Below the pieces are notes generated by a model. It did not search any database, was not told the DNA's origin, and saw only the letters and a program-made list of their open reading frames with translations. From CAYYYG01 sp964591375 (GTDB taxonomy: Bacteria; Patescibacteriota; Microgenomatia; UBA1406; GWC2-37-13), in contig CAZQAU010000003.1 in assembly GCA_964591375.1 (NCBI GenBank), positions 1-64,000 of the forward strand: a stretch of DNA of 64,000 bases, given 5' to 3'. This document shows positions 39,726 to 49,151 of this stretch, piece after piece. A program made the position numbers and the translations under genes. Position 1 is the stretch's first letter. Each line of letters begins with the position of its first letter.

Positions 39726-41216
39726 TTAAAAAGAAAATTTTTGTATATTATAGTTGATATCCAACCACTGCATTTGCTTATCGGTCATGTTTACATTTCC
39801 ATTTAAAATGCCCATCCAATCCCAGTTCCAAGGATACTGTTCGTTGTAATTAGTAGATAATGACTCTATGGGCCTGACCATTTCCAAAAGAGTAGATGTC
39901 ATGTTTCGATTTCCAATATCTTTTACATTTTGTTTCCATAGTGGTTGTGATTTCCTGAAATTCATAGAACATGATGCATTGATTCGAATATATATTCTTT
40001 CCTCAAGGCCAGGGAATTTATTCATAATTTCAGATAGCCATACGGCATATTGGTGTTGTAATTCTGGCTTTCTCATCATATATGCATATTGTTTTCTTGT
40101 TAAATGTTTGTTCTCTAAAGGATCAAATTTGTTCAGAGTATGATTGTTTCCTACTTGCACTAAAACATCTCCTTTGCATTGTTTATCAGTCAATTTCATT
40201 CTCCATGCAAATGTGTTTGCTGTCTCTGTCCATGCATGTTGATCATGGGATACAAAAAGCACCCATCTCAATGGGATTAGTATTTGCAATACTATAAAAA
40301 GTACTATGCCAATTATCACAATATTCTTTTTCAGATTATATAATCGTTTGCATCCTTTGGGCTTGTCAAATTCTAAATTGCTAAATATCAATGGCCATGA
40401 ATGATTTAAAAATAAAACCCATGAAAAAATACACAAGTATGGAAACACTCCAATCTGAAATATACTGAAATTGAGCAAATGGAATGCAAAATAGCAACTT
40501 GTTCCAATGCTGAAAACTATAATATTTGCACTGCGCAAACTATGTATAACCAAAAAATCAAATATAATGCCTCCATAACTAAAAATATATGGCGTTAGCC
40601 AATGCACTAAAATATTTTGGGGTAACGGAATTGAATGATCAGTCGTAGATGCCAGCCAATGCCTCATTGGCTCTGCTCTCAACCAATCCCAATTCAATTT
40701 TGCGATAGCCGCATAAAAATAAACTATATCAAACAAACCTGAAAGCAGGAAATACCAGTATTTCCTAACATATGTTTTGTTAAACATAAAATTGAAAAAA
40801 TAACTATCAAACGAATACATTCGATTCGCAGGAGCCAAACACATGATAAGGGATATTAAGCAAATCAAGTAATAATGATTTAAAAAAATCGATTGATCAA
40901 GTAAAAACTGATAAGTGAATAAGCAACTCCAGAAAATAACAGCTGGTCTATATAAAAACCCTAAAATGCACAATATTGCGCACCACCAGCCGATATCCAC
41001 TAACCATAACATGGTATTTCTATCTGTTAACTGGACAATGTCTTTTGTCCATGCATATCCGAATAAAAACTGAGAACTATAAAAGTGTAAATCCACCAAA
41101 ACTGCCATTTTTGATGATTCATAAAGCATCACCAATCCCCACAAAATACGAAATGCGCACAATGAGGCAGCATCTTCTTTTGAAAAAAGCCATTCTCTGA
41201 TTTGTTTGGTATTCAT
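39726..41216 (-). CDS. vitamin K-dependent gamma-carboxylase homologue
   Basis: 496 aa. An N-terminal HTTM multi-pass membrane domain is followed by a lumenal C-terminal part, matching GGCX/VKGC in order. The start FRILWGLVMLYES is typical. LNHYYL holds His114 (human His160 region). YAAIAKLNWDW holds Lys173 (human Lys218, catalytic base). FHLLN holds His246 (human His287 region). Farther on, WRMKL and QYAVWLSEIMNKF match the GGCX segment before the C-terminal domain. The enzyme carboxylates Glu to Gla in the ER using reduced vitamin K, O2 and CO2. It is shorter than human GGCX (758 aa), lacking much of the C-terminal region. The substrate is unknown; secreted viral proteins nearby are candidates. 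Confidence 0.88.
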   Translation of the reverse strand: MNTKQIREWLFSKEDAASLCAFRILWGLVMLYESSKMAVLVDLHFYSSQFLFGYAWTKDIVQLTDRNTMLWLVDIGWWCAILCILGFLYRPAVIFWSCLFTYQFLLDQSIFLNHYYLICLISLIMCLAPANRMYSFDSYFFNFMFNKTYVRKYWYFLLSGLFDIVYFYAAIAKLNWDWLRAEPMRHWLASTTDHSIPLPQNILVHWLTPYIFSYGGIIFDFLVIHSLRSANIIVFSIGTSCYFAFHLLNFSIFQIGVFPYLCIFSWVLFLNHSWPLIFSNLEFDKPKGCKRLYNLKKNIVIIGIVLFIVLQILIPLRWVLFVSHDQHAWTETANTFAWRMKLTDKQCKGDVLVQVGNNHTLNKFDPLENKHLTRKQYAYMMRKPELQHQYAVWLSEIMNKFPGLEERIYIRINASCSMNFRKSQPLWKQNVKDIGNRNMTSTLLEMVRPIESLSTNYNEQYPWNWDWMGILNGNVNMTDKQMQWLDINYNIQKFSF

Positions 41217-41375
41217 TCGTTTTATGGCAATGAAATAATCGATAAAATAATTAATATATTCAAATTGAAAAATCTATTGAATCTGTAAAATATATTATTT
41301 AGTAGAAAAAAGGAAACCCTTGGGCTTTTCAAAAAAATATACTTAATGAAAAGTTAAATACAAATTTTAAAAAAA

Positions 41376-42263
41376 ATGATTACTGTTAAACAAAGAACAA
41401 TATTCAAGCCTCGTGTAGAAGAAGAGGAATTGGCAGAGCCTGTTGAACCAAAACAAGAACAATCAAGTGAGTATGGCATTCCTGTTATAATCAACGAACC
41501 ATACTATCAATTAGACGGAGGGGTATCATTTGATAAAATACGAACGCAATATAGACATATTTGTTCTGAATTTATTAAGGGGTTGAAGAATTGGTATAAA
41601 CAAAATTACCCTGGTGTATATTCCAAAGAAACCAATTGGCAAATCCAAGGTGTCATGATTGATTCATCTGCGGTGCCAAATATTGTTCCAGATATAGAAT
41701 GGCATCCATTGTATCTATCACTCGAAAACACACAGTACAAAGATTTAGAATTGAAATTAGAACCGCCTCCAGGAAAGATTATCATACCATGTAGTAACAA
41801 CGATCAAAATTCATTGGTTGAAATTGTCATTGCTATCAAAGATAGCGAAAACCGGCTTATATTTTACATGGAAAATTACATCTACAAAGAAAACGAGGAA
41901 TATAAAATCCCAGAAAAGGATATTTTCAAACGCAAATCAAGCGAAGGTGTAAATACAATACTAGAGGCATACCAGCAACAATTAGTCTATGGGACACAAA
42001 CTTCATTATCCGCTGTTAAAATAAACTCTATCACTTTCACACTTGCCGAACTAAATTATGCTATAGCACCGCCAAAATGGCCTGTTAGATTCTTTAACAG
42101 TGAAGATTTGAACCAAATCTATTACAATTATCTCGAAAAATCTATAGATGACACTGTTCTTTTACCGAGCATACATGACATCCATTCAACATCGTTGCCT
42201 ATGAGCATATCCCAAAAGGATCCAAACAAACCCAAAAATAATACAAATTGTATTATTTCATAG
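41376..42263 (+). CDS. unknown protein with C-terminal CaaX motif
   Basis: 295 aa from the ATG at 41376. It is a soluble mixed alpha/beta protein with an acidic stretch near the N-terminus (EEEELAEPVEPKQEQ) and no membrane span. The last residues are NTNCIIS; CIIS fits a CaaX box, with Ser at X favouring farnesylation, so the protein may be membrane-anchored by host prenyltransferase. It diverges from the gamma-carboxylase gene and is followed 70 nt later by a large gene. No family was recognised. Confidence 0.7.
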   Translation: MITVKQRTIFKPRVEEEELAEPVEPKQEQSSEYGIPVIINEPYYQLDGGVSFDKIRTQYRHICSEFIKGLKNWYKQNYPGVYSKETNWQIQGVMIDSSAVPNIVPDIEWHPLYLSLENTQYKDLELKLEPPPGKIIIPCSNNDQNSLVEIVIAIKDSENRLIFYMENYIYKENEEYKIPEKDIFKRKSSEGVNTILEAYQQQLVYGTQTSLSAVKINSITFTLAELNYAIAPPKWPVRFFNSEDLNQIYYNYLEKSIDDTVLLPSIHDIHSTSLPMSISQKDPNKPKNNTNCIIS

Positions 42264-42333
42264 TTGTACATTATATTTAATAATTAATAAACATATTGTA
42301 TTTTAATTACATTCAAATCCAAAACATACAACC

Positions 42334-44418
42334 ATGACAACTGGACTCTGGGCAGACTACTTGCAACAGGTTTCTCCTCTTATTGCAAATGATCAACATA
42401 TAAACAATCAAGCATTTGAAGCCATTTTACAAGAACTTACCCAAGAACTTGAAGCAACGGCGAATATATCTTTTGAAACAGATGAATTGCTTACTATGGT
42501 GGCAATGGTAGATGCCAGAATCAATCGCAATGTCATCAATAGAAAAATAGATAATTCTATATTAGAATCCATTTTGGTAAATCAAACCGAAATTGATACT
42601 TATCTTGAACAAGATGCAATTGTTTCGGAATGGTGTAAAAATATGCCATTGTTAGCGAGTTTAAAAACTCCAAGTCAATTTGTTACCTTTCCTTTTGGAT
42701 ATTTTGTTCCAAAAGGATACGATGATCCTAGTCTCCAAATGGCCTTTGCCATTGTTTTTTACATCAAAACATATATAATAGACGAACGGCTTTCCAATGA
42801 AAAAGAATTGAACGAATTGCAAATTCGAGCTCGCATAACTTCTTTGTTCAGTCATATTTATGATGCAGTTCAAACGAAAGATTATCCAGCAAATCAAAAA
42901 AGCGCCAAATCAACCCTTGCCCACTTGTTCGCTTTGAAAAGAGTAGTCCAAGTTTTACTATATGATATATTTAGGCTAAGGACTGAACCAAAATCCAGAC
43001 AATATCAAATTTCTGTATTATTGTATTCTATTCTCAATCCAACTCTCAAAATAGTTGAAGAATATGTGTACAATGCAAACCAATCACGATATGGGATTTC
43101 ATACATTATTTTTTTGAAAGTGTATGGAAATATCGACCCACTAATCGACAATTACTTTGGGACATTTCCTACAGCATGGATGTCGCAATTGAAGTACAGT
43201 AAAACAGCAAATCCTGATTGGTATTACATTGCATTGGATATCCACATGAAATTGTTTCCTATATGGGATAATTTTGTACTGGACATCATTATAAAAACAT
43301 ATACGAATCAGTATGAACATACAATTAATGAATTGGACGAACAATTGTATGTGTTGTCTGAAAGATATCAACATTTCTTTGCTGGGAAGCCGTCAAACAA
43401 ATTGCTTTGGCTGGACGAAAAAACATTAATTGAAAAAAGAAACTGGAAAGTTTTGAACAAAGAATTTTTGGAAAATGTCAAAGCCAAATTTGGAATGGCA
43501 AATAGAGAACTTGATTTTGAAACAGAGAGAGAACTCGTTCTAGAACTGCAAGACAATTTTGTATCATTGCTTCAAAGCATCATCAATGCCAAGAATGAGA
43601 TTATACATTCATTAAAAACAGCGCAGCTTATTTTAAACAATCCGGAATTCAGCGAAATCATGGAATATTGGAAGCTTATACGCAACATTATCAAAACCGA
43701 ACATTTGGGAGAAATCAAGGATGTTAAGAAAACTCCGTTTTCGTTCATTTCAATGCTTGAAATTTTCCAAAGCAACTGCTTTATATACAATGCGGTGAAT
43801 GATATTTTGTCACATAGAAGCATTCATGATATAAAGTCATACAAAATCCAGAATGGAATTGTCATGAATTATTCCAAGCTTGTTATTGCTCCTACGGGAA
43901 GAAATATTTACAATGATCGTCAAAAATCGATGAATATATTTGACAACAAATTCAAAAAAGACTTTGTGCTAAAAATATTTCAAGTGTTGTCTGATATTGC
44001 TATTACATGGTATACTACAAACCCAAATCAAAGCACGATTTTTATTCCTTTTGGAAATAACGATGAGTCGGAGACAAAACTCGAGGAAGAAGAAGAAGAT
44101 ACTACTGATATATTCAAAAGAATTAATTATTCAGTGTATTATAAAGAGAAAAAAGCATCCGACTATATTATTTACACAAAAACCGAGGCTTTGATAAGAA
44201 AAGGAGAAGTTACATTGGAAGATATGGATATTTTATTTACAGTTGGAGAAGCTACAAGTATTATATCATTAGACACTCCTCCAGAAGTACTAGACCAAAC
44301 ATTTTTTATTTCCAAACAACGAAACGAAAAGGAAAATTTGGTAAATCAACAAAGCGATGCTCCCGCGAGCCAGACTAAATCAACTAATGCCACAAAAATA
44401 TTTAGACTTATTGGCTAA
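42334..44418 (+). CDS. large helical protein (portal- or tegument-sized)
   Basis: 694 aa from the ATG at 42334. It is predominantly helical, without signal peptide or membrane span, and has a Glu-rich patch (KLEEEEEDTTD) near residue 590 followed by a polar tail. The length is near that of herpesvirus portal (pUL6, 676 aa), and long helices would suit it, but no motif proves this. Its stop overlaps by 4 nt the stop of the converging TBP gene. Confidence 0.7.
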   Translation: MTTGLWADYLQQVSPLIANDQHINNQAFEAILQELTQELEATANISFETDELLTMVAMVDARINRNVINRKIDNSILESILVNQTEIDTYLEQDAIVSEWCKNMPLLASLKTPSQFVTFPFGYFVPKGYDDPSLQMAFAIVFYIKTYIIDERLSNEKELNELQIRARITSLFSHIYDAVQTKDYPANQKSAKSTLAHLFALKRVVQVLLYDIFRLRTEPKSRQYQISVLLYSILNPTLKIVEEYVYNANQSRYGISYIIFLKVYGNIDPLIDNYFGTFPTAWMSQLKYSKTANPDWYYIALDIHMKLFPIWDNFVLDIIIKTYTNQYEHTINELDEQLYVLSERYQHFFAGKPSNKLLWLDEKTLIEKRNWKVLNKEFLENVKAKFGMANRELDFETERELVLELQDNFVSLLQSIINAKNEIIHSLKTAQLILNNPEFSEIMEYWKLIRNIIKTEHLGEIKDVKKTPFSFISMLEIFQSNCFIYNAVNDILSHRSIHDIKSYKIQNGIVMNYSKLVIAPTGRNIYNDRQKSMNIFDNKFKKDFVLKIFQVLSDIAITWYTTNPNQSTIFIPFGNNDESETKLEEEEEDTTDIFKRINYSVYYKEKKASDYIIYTKTEALIRKGEVTLEDMDILFTVGEATSIISLDTPPEVLDQTFFISKQRNEKENLVNQQSDAPASQTKSTNATKIFRLIG

Positions 44419-47309
44419 GAATGTTTTTTCTTGAATGTTATCAATAAATCTCTATCTAATTTAGCAGATTCTGATGTGCCTAATAATTGTTTTGCATTTC
44501 CATAAGCAATCGTATTGATACCATCTCCTGCAACAAGCGAGACGTTTTCTAGCATATTACTAAAATCACTCACGTTCCCTGTTACTTTGTTCATCAAATC
44601 GTTGTAATCATTGATATCATTTATTTCTATTTGTCTATTTACTAATCTTAAATCAGATGATGTAAAACTGGTTCCAGGAGAAGCTTTGTACTGTTCTCCT
44701 TTTTGATATACAGTAAAACATGTTTCTCTAATCTCGTCTTCGTCTTTAGCTCCTGCCACAACAAATTTCCCTGAGGCATATATCAATGCAATTCTCTTTT
44801 CATCTCCTGGTCTGAATAATGCAGGTGGAAACCTTTCGGGATGCCATTCTACTGTAGTTGGATGGTCTCTGGTAAAGCTTGTCAAATCAATCAAATGACC
44901 AATATCTGCACATGCTACAATATTTTCCACATTAAAATTATGTACTTCTGCAGTAGGAATGACTCCTTTGTCTCTCAAATAAGAAACAAATCTCTGGGCT
45001 CCTTCTAAGGCTTGGTGTTTGCTTCGAGAGCCAGGCAGTACTACTCTTCCCGTATGTGATATTAGTGCTATCATATTAGGTTGCGAAGCAATATCTCCAA
45101 GTGTAAAAGAAAACATAACCGATTTAAATCTTTCTCTGTTATAGAATGCCCCTTCAACTAGCGCAGCAAATTTCAATTTGTCTATTTCAACTACATTCAA
45201 ATTGAACGTGACCGTGATATTAACAATTTGTATAGGTTCTCTGTTGTATACATTTGGAACAGGCATTCCTTTGTAAATATGAGGCATATCAATAACACTA
45301 ATAAATCCCTGTTCCTTTGCAATAATTTTCGTATTTTCTTCACTCCTTATTTCAGACCTGACTATAGGAAGACCATACTTTTCAGCAAATGTAAGCACTT
45401 GTCTCTTCTTTTTCTTAGACCTATCTTTCTTTACTCCAACTACTTTTGAATACTTTATTTCATTCTCTCTTTTTCTCTTCACTGTTTCATCCCATGTATG
45501 AATTTCCCCAAGCCTCTCCTCATTGCTCGTAAAATCATAAGGCATGCCCATCATTTTGCATGCTGTTTCTAATCGTTTAAACTTAGATCGCTCAAAGTCC
45601 CAAAAATTGTATCCGGAAAATCGTTCTGGAACATTGAGCCAAACTCGTCCTGCTCCAACTCGAAGGCATTCATCTGGAGCATTCTCTGCTGCTGCGCTAC
45701 ATCGCTCTCGCTCGTCATATTCCCACCACTGCTTGCTATCCTCGCATCCAGAGTTCTTTTTATTACCTCGTTTTCCAGGCGGAAGCCTGTGGCTTTTTCG
45801 ACCTTCCTTATATACCCGCTCGAAATTGTTATCCTTCGGTTTGGGAGGTCTGCCGGGGCCTCGTACTGCAATTCTCGGTGCACTAAATGATCTATAAGCA
45901 TCTGTCTCACTATATGAAGGTCTCGCTTTCGTCTGGAACGTTTCCTGTTGTTTTTCTGCATTTCTGAAAGAATTGTCGTATTTGCCATGCCCTTCAGATC
46001 GCATGGTCTCATGTGATAGAGAACGTAGCCAGACGTTAATATCTCCACTTTCTTCTTCGTCTCCGTCTCCACTAGAATCCCTTTCGCATCCTTTTGTATT
46101 TTCTTCAGTAAATCTAACACATCTGGCTCTATCTCGTTCACTATGCTCTCGTCCTCCAGGTTCATCCCTATCAATTTGTTCAGTGTCTCTTTGCTCAATT
46201 GTCTTCCCAGAGACTTTTCCCATGTCCCGTTCACCAGGCTGTCGTAGTCTATCAGTATCATTTCTTTGTTTATTTTGTACTTGGGCAATGTCACTTCTGC
46301 TAGAGACGGATCCTCTATGGTCAATTCCTCCTTTTCTTGATTGTAAAGCCATGGAGTCTCCTCCAGATCCGCATATGACAGTTCCAGTCTGTCTGTTTCC
46401 TTCTTTTCTTTCGGTATCTTTTCTCTCATGCATATCCTTATTGGATACTGGTCTGTCGGAGCCTTTGCAAAGTATATCTCTCCTAGATGAATCGATTCGT
46501 CTATCATCTCCATCCCCTCCCCCTCGTCTGCAAACGTCACTCTCTTCTTTTCTGATTCCAGTTGATATGGAGGTATTTCTTCCAGAGGGTCCCAGTCCAA
46601 ATCTAGTTCTTCTTGCGGCTCCCCCGAGCACAAAAAGCTTCTGTCCATTGCGTCCTTCAACAATTCGTTCATCCATTTCTTCGTTTTGGCTGGGTCTCGT
46701 TGTATGAACCGAGGACCCAGGCATTCCTGGTTCAGATGGCTTACTTTGGCTATTTCCTCTAGACCCGAGCATACCAGCATTTGTGTTCCTGGCTTCAACG
46801 GATTTTCCGCCATTGGCTTTATCTTGTGCTTTCTCAGCTGCAATGCTATGTTTGCCTTCAATTGCTTTCTTTTGTTCCATTTGATGTAGGTTGATGTTTG
46901 CAGCGACTGGACCTGTGTTATTTTGTTCTCTGGTTTCACTCCAACCTTGTTCTTTTTTGATTCCTTTAAATGTGCTGGCTGGATGCACTTCTTGTTTTTG
47001 CACAGTGCTATTATGGCATGGTTGTCCAACAGATCCCCGTTCTGAAGACGGTACACTAGTTCTCTCACATTCAATTGCTTCCCTCTTAACTTTACATAGA
47101 GAGACACTGGATTCCATATGATGCATGGGCCTGGAGGAGCATTCTTTTTCAGTTTGCATTTCTGATAGGCTATGTTTTTGACCCATCTGTTCACATATTC
47201 GTCCTCTATCAGCCCGTATTCCAGTACCCTGTTCGACAGATGGGCTCTGAACAGCCATATGAACTCGCTGCCTTTCTCCAGAGTCTTTGGTGGAGGTGGT
47301 TCCATTCAT
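44415..47309 (-). CDS. TATA-binding protein with long N-terminal extension
   Basis: 964 aa from the ATG at 47309. Residues ~690-867 form the bipartite TBP saddle. The first repeat starts IVNITVTFNLNVVEIDKL and ends near MIALISHTGRVVLPG. The second has VENIVACADIG, then ERFPPALFRP, IALIYASGKFVVAGA. Both match the canonical FSSGKMVCTGA and LIFVSGKVVLTGA segments. The first ~580 residues are polar, Arg/Glu/Gly/Ser-rich and probably disordered, with an AT-hook-like PGRPPKPK. They share DNA with the overlapping ORF 45569-47305 in another frame. An alternative is that TBP starts at the ATG ATG pair at 45554/45551, just after that ORF ends, giving ~379 aa. TBP recruits RNA polymerase to TATA promoters. 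The TBP fold is a confident call; the N-terminus is not. Confidence 0.8.
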   Translation of the reverse strand: MNGTTSTKDSGERQRVHMAVQSPSVEQGTGIRADRGRICEQMGQKHSLSEMQTEKECSSRPMHHMESSVSLCKVKREAIECERTSVPSSERGSVGQPCHNSTVQKQEVHPASTFKGIKKEQGWSETREQNNTGPVAANINLHQMEQKKAIEGKHSIAAEKAQDKANGGKSVEARNTNAGMLGSRGNSQSKPSEPGMPGSSVHTTRPSQNEEMDERIVEGRNGQKLFVLGGAARRTRFGLGPSGRNTSISTGIRKEESDVCRRGGGDGDDRRIDSSRRDILCKGSDRPVSNKDMHERKDTERKEGNRQTGTVICGSGGDSMALQSRKGGIDHRGSVSSRSDIAQVQNKQRNDTDRLRQPGERDMGKVSGKTIEQRDTEQIDRDEPGGREHSERDRARCVRFTEENTKGCERDSSGDGDEEESGDINVWLRSLSHETMRSEGHGKYDNSFRNAEKQQETFQTKARPSYSETDAYRSFSAPRIAVRGPGRPPKPKDNNFERVYKEGRKSHRLPPGKRGNKKNSGCEDSKQWWEYDERERCSAAAENAPDECLRVGAGRVWLNVPERFSGYNFWDFERSKFKRLETACKMMGMPYDFTSNEERLGEIHTWDETVKRKRENEIKYSKVVGVKKDRSKKKKRQVLTFAEKYGLPIVRSEIRSEENTKIIAKEQGFISVIDMPHIYKGMPVPNVYNREPIQIVNITVTFNLNVVEIDKLKFAALVEGAFYNRERFKSVMFSFTLGDIASQPNMIALISHTGRVVLPGSRSKHQALEGAQRFVSYLRDKGVIPTAEVHNFNVENIVACADIGHLIDLTSFTRDHPTTVEWHPERFPPALFRPGDEKRIALIYASGKFVVAGAKDEDEIRETCFTVYQKGEQYKASPGTSFTSSDLRLVNRQIEINDINDYNDLMNKVTGNVSDFSNMLENVSLVAGDGINTIAYGNAKQLLGTSESAKLDRDLLITFKKKHS
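45569..47305 (-). CDS. overlapping ORF with HNH-like zinc motif
   Basis: 578 aa from the ATG at 47305, four bases after the TBP-frame ATG. It is fully embedded in the longer ORF, in another frame. Residues ~55-115 resemble a zinc-binding HNH/His-Me endonuclease segment: GPCIIWNP, LNVRELVYRLQNGD, then ALCKNKKCIQPAHL (CxxxxCxxPxHL). The rest is acidic with folded-looking stretches. It ends in an acidic/hydrophobic tail (FGSMFQNDFPDTIFGTLSDL), reminiscent of transcription activation domains. The composition is more protein-like than the alternate frame. Leaky scanning from the first ATG could produce both, or splicing could join this N-terminus to TBP. Both are inference. Confidence 0.7.
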   Translation of the reverse strand: MEPPPPKTLEKGSEFIWLFRAHLSNRVLEYGLIEDEYVNRWVKNIAYQKCKLKKNAPPGPCIIWNPVSLYVKLRGKQLNVRELVYRLQNGDLLDNHAIIALCKNKKCIQPAHLKESKKNKVGVKPENKITQVQSLQTSTYIKWNKRKQLKANIALQLRKHKIKPMAENPLKPGTQMLVCSGLEEIAKVSHLNQECLGPRFIQRDPAKTKKWMNELLKDAMDRSFLCSGEPQEELDLDWDPLEEIPPYQLESEKKRVTFADEGEGMEMIDESIHLGEIYFAKAPTDQYPIRICMREKIPKEKKETDRLELSYADLEETPWLYNQEKEELTIEDPSLAEVTLPKYKINKEMILIDYDSLVNGTWEKSLGRQLSKETLNKLIGMNLEDESIVNEIEPDVLDLLKKIQKDAKGILVETETKKKVEILTSGYVLYHMRPCDLKGMANTTILSEMQKNNRKRSRRKRDLHIVRQMLIDHLVHRELQYEAPADLPNRRITISSGYIRKVEKATGFRLENEVIKRTLDARIASSGGNMTSESDVAQQQRMLQMNAFELEQDEFGSMFQNDFPDTIFGTLSDLSLND

Positions 47310-47445
47310 TATTTCAAAAAACGGCTTTGTGAATTTACAAAAAACTCAGTTTTACTTTTTTTATTTGTTTGAATACATATACAATAAACCACTAAAATAA
47401 ACCGACTAAAAATTAAAAATAAAATACTCATTTTACAAAATCAAT

Positions 47446-48240
47446 TTATTGTCTTTCAATACGCCTTCTTTTGTTTGTTTTTAATGTAGTGTTTCCTATA
47501 GAAAACATTAACGGAAGTGTTTTCCTATCCGATTTATCAAAATCTTCAAAAGGTTTCACAAAAGAAACACAATTTGTATCTTTGCCATCTATTGATAAAT
47601 AAACTCCGCCTACATCAAATTTATCTAATTTTTCATTGTTCACAGAGCTTCCTGAATAATGTGATCCAATGAAATCATTTTTGTCCAAGTTTGCCTGAAG
47701 CTTATCCATTGTATCCGCCAATCCTTTGCCAAAATACCCCACGAATATGAAATTGGTATAACTTTTTTTGTAGTGATCTAGAATACTAGCCACAAATTCA
47801 ATGTAATTACTCTGTTTGACAATGATAAAAATCATGCAAAGATCCTTCCTCTTGTTTTCGTTTACAAAACAAAAACTAGGAACTATTTTATCTGTCGGTT
47901 CGCCTGTGTATTTAATCATATTCTTTTTCCATCTAATATCAAAGTTTGTTACTGTTGTTACATACAACTGATTTGACTCAAACCGAACATTGATCGGTTT
48001 ATCAAATACCAAGGTTTCTATCCTCTTTAAAAGAACCTTGGTAAAAGATTTGGGAATGTTAATTATCCAAACAAAAAGTTCTGGTATTGTTAAACATTTT
48101 TCTATTATAAATCCCACTATTTTCTTGGCATCCCTTTCTACAATAATTTCATCCGATCTATACTTTGCATCATAGATCAAAAAATTATACTGTCCTATAT
48201 CCGCAATTTTCTTAAGTCTTTTTTCTCTAAGAGCCGCCAT
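47446..48240 (-). CDS. unknown 264-aa protein
   Basis: 264 aa from the ATG at 48240. It is an alpha/beta-looking protein (FLIYDAKYR, LFVWIINIPKSF, LCMIFIIVKQS, NFIFVGYFGKGLAD) with a basic N-terminus and basic C-terminal tail (TNKRRRIERQ), suggesting nuclear location. It lies about 137 nt upstream of the TBP/HNH locus on the same strand and borders the repeat region. No family was recognised. Confidence 0.7.
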   Translation of the reverse strand: MAALREKRLKKIADIGQYNFLIYDAKYRSDEIIVERDAKKIVGFIIEKCLTIPELFVWIINIPKSFTKVLLKRIETLVFDKPINVRFESNQLYVTTVTNFDIRWKKNMIKYTGEPTDKIVPSFCFVNENKRKDLCMIFIIVKQSNYIEFVASILDHYKKSYTNFIFVGYFGKGLADTMDKLQANLDKNDFIGSHYSGSSVNNEKLDKFDVGGVYLSIDGKDTNCVSFVKPFEDFDKSDRKTLPLMFSIGNTTLKTNKRRRIERQ

Positions 48241-48457
48241 TCAATAGTACAAAAATGTCTTTTTGATTTTGTTTGTTCCGATAGGTATATCTACTATATT
48301 GTGTATCTTTAGCTTTTTGTAAAAGTCAAATTTTATAGTACTATGAAAATATATGGATCTTTGCATCCATTCAAAATCAAAAAACCTTTTGTAAGGCAAA
48401 AGTTACAAACTCAAGGTGCACATCAAGAATCCGTGATAAATTTTTTTTTGATATTTT

Positions 48458-48848
48458 CCTTAGGATTTTGTATGGAGATCGGATCCCGTATAAAACCCTT
48501 CTGTGAAAATTTCGATCACGTCAAAAATCAATTTTGACCTCGGATTCTGCAAGATCTGCCTGGGTGGTTATTGAAGAATTTTAATCCCAGGCCTGCCAGA
48601 CCATTCTAGTATGGTGAATTCCCTTCTGTACATGTTTAAGATCACCCCCCGCTTAACGAAGTACAGCTTTTTTGAATGTAAAAACCCGCTAAGTAGGCGT
48701 CCAAGATTTTGTGGATCCAAAGTCTTCGAACCAACTGTTGGCGACCCCATCAGGGTTTTTGGGAGTTGTCACGTGACCAAGTTGTCACGCAACCACGTGG
48801 GTTCACAAAATTCGAAACGTTCCTTAGGAATTTGAATGGAGGATTTTT
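48458..48848. repeat. ~390-bp repeat unit, copy 1
   Basis: It starts ccttaggattttgtatggag and ends ccttaggaatttgaatggagg, so similar ~20-bp phrases bound the unit. From about 48620 onward it appears identical to copy 2; the first ~160 bp differ at about ten sites. It contains GCCTGGG...CCCAGGC (7-bp stem) and GTCACGTGAC at 48768-48777. Confidence 0.8.
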
Positions 48849-49114
48849 GAATAAACAATGTATTATTTCTAAGGATTTTATTCAAAATCAAAAAACCTTT
48901 TGTAAGGCAAACTTTGCAAACTCTATGAGCACAGTAAGAATCCATGATAAAAAAGTTTTTGGTAAATCCAAAACTCTTTAAGTTTTTTGTATGGAGTCCT
49001 GATCCCATTATTTTTTTCCAAATTGATACATTTTTTTAAAAAAACCATAAACCTTTTGTAAGGCAAAGATTACAAACTTTGTCTGGAGATGCAGAATCTG
49101 CAATAAAAATTTTT

Positions 49115-49151
49115 CCATACAAAAATTAACTTTCCTTAGGATTTTGTATGG
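49115..49151. other. 10-bp stem hairpin at repeat copy 2
   Basis: CCATACAAAA at 49115-49124 pairs perfectly with TTTTGTATGG at 49142-49151 across a 17-nt loop. A further inverted relative (cctccatacaaaatcctataggaaaa) lies near 49695-49720. Confidence 0.65.

Noticed and set aside
45973..46707. 244-codon plus-strand ORF antisense to TBP/HNH locus
   Set aside because: Ser/Leu/Cys-rich low-information translation; explained by the GC-rich overlap on the other strand.
48568..48835. Short ORFs repeated in both 390-bp units
   Set aside because: They are identical because the DNA is duplicated. They lie in non-coding context with no start context, and the peptides look random.
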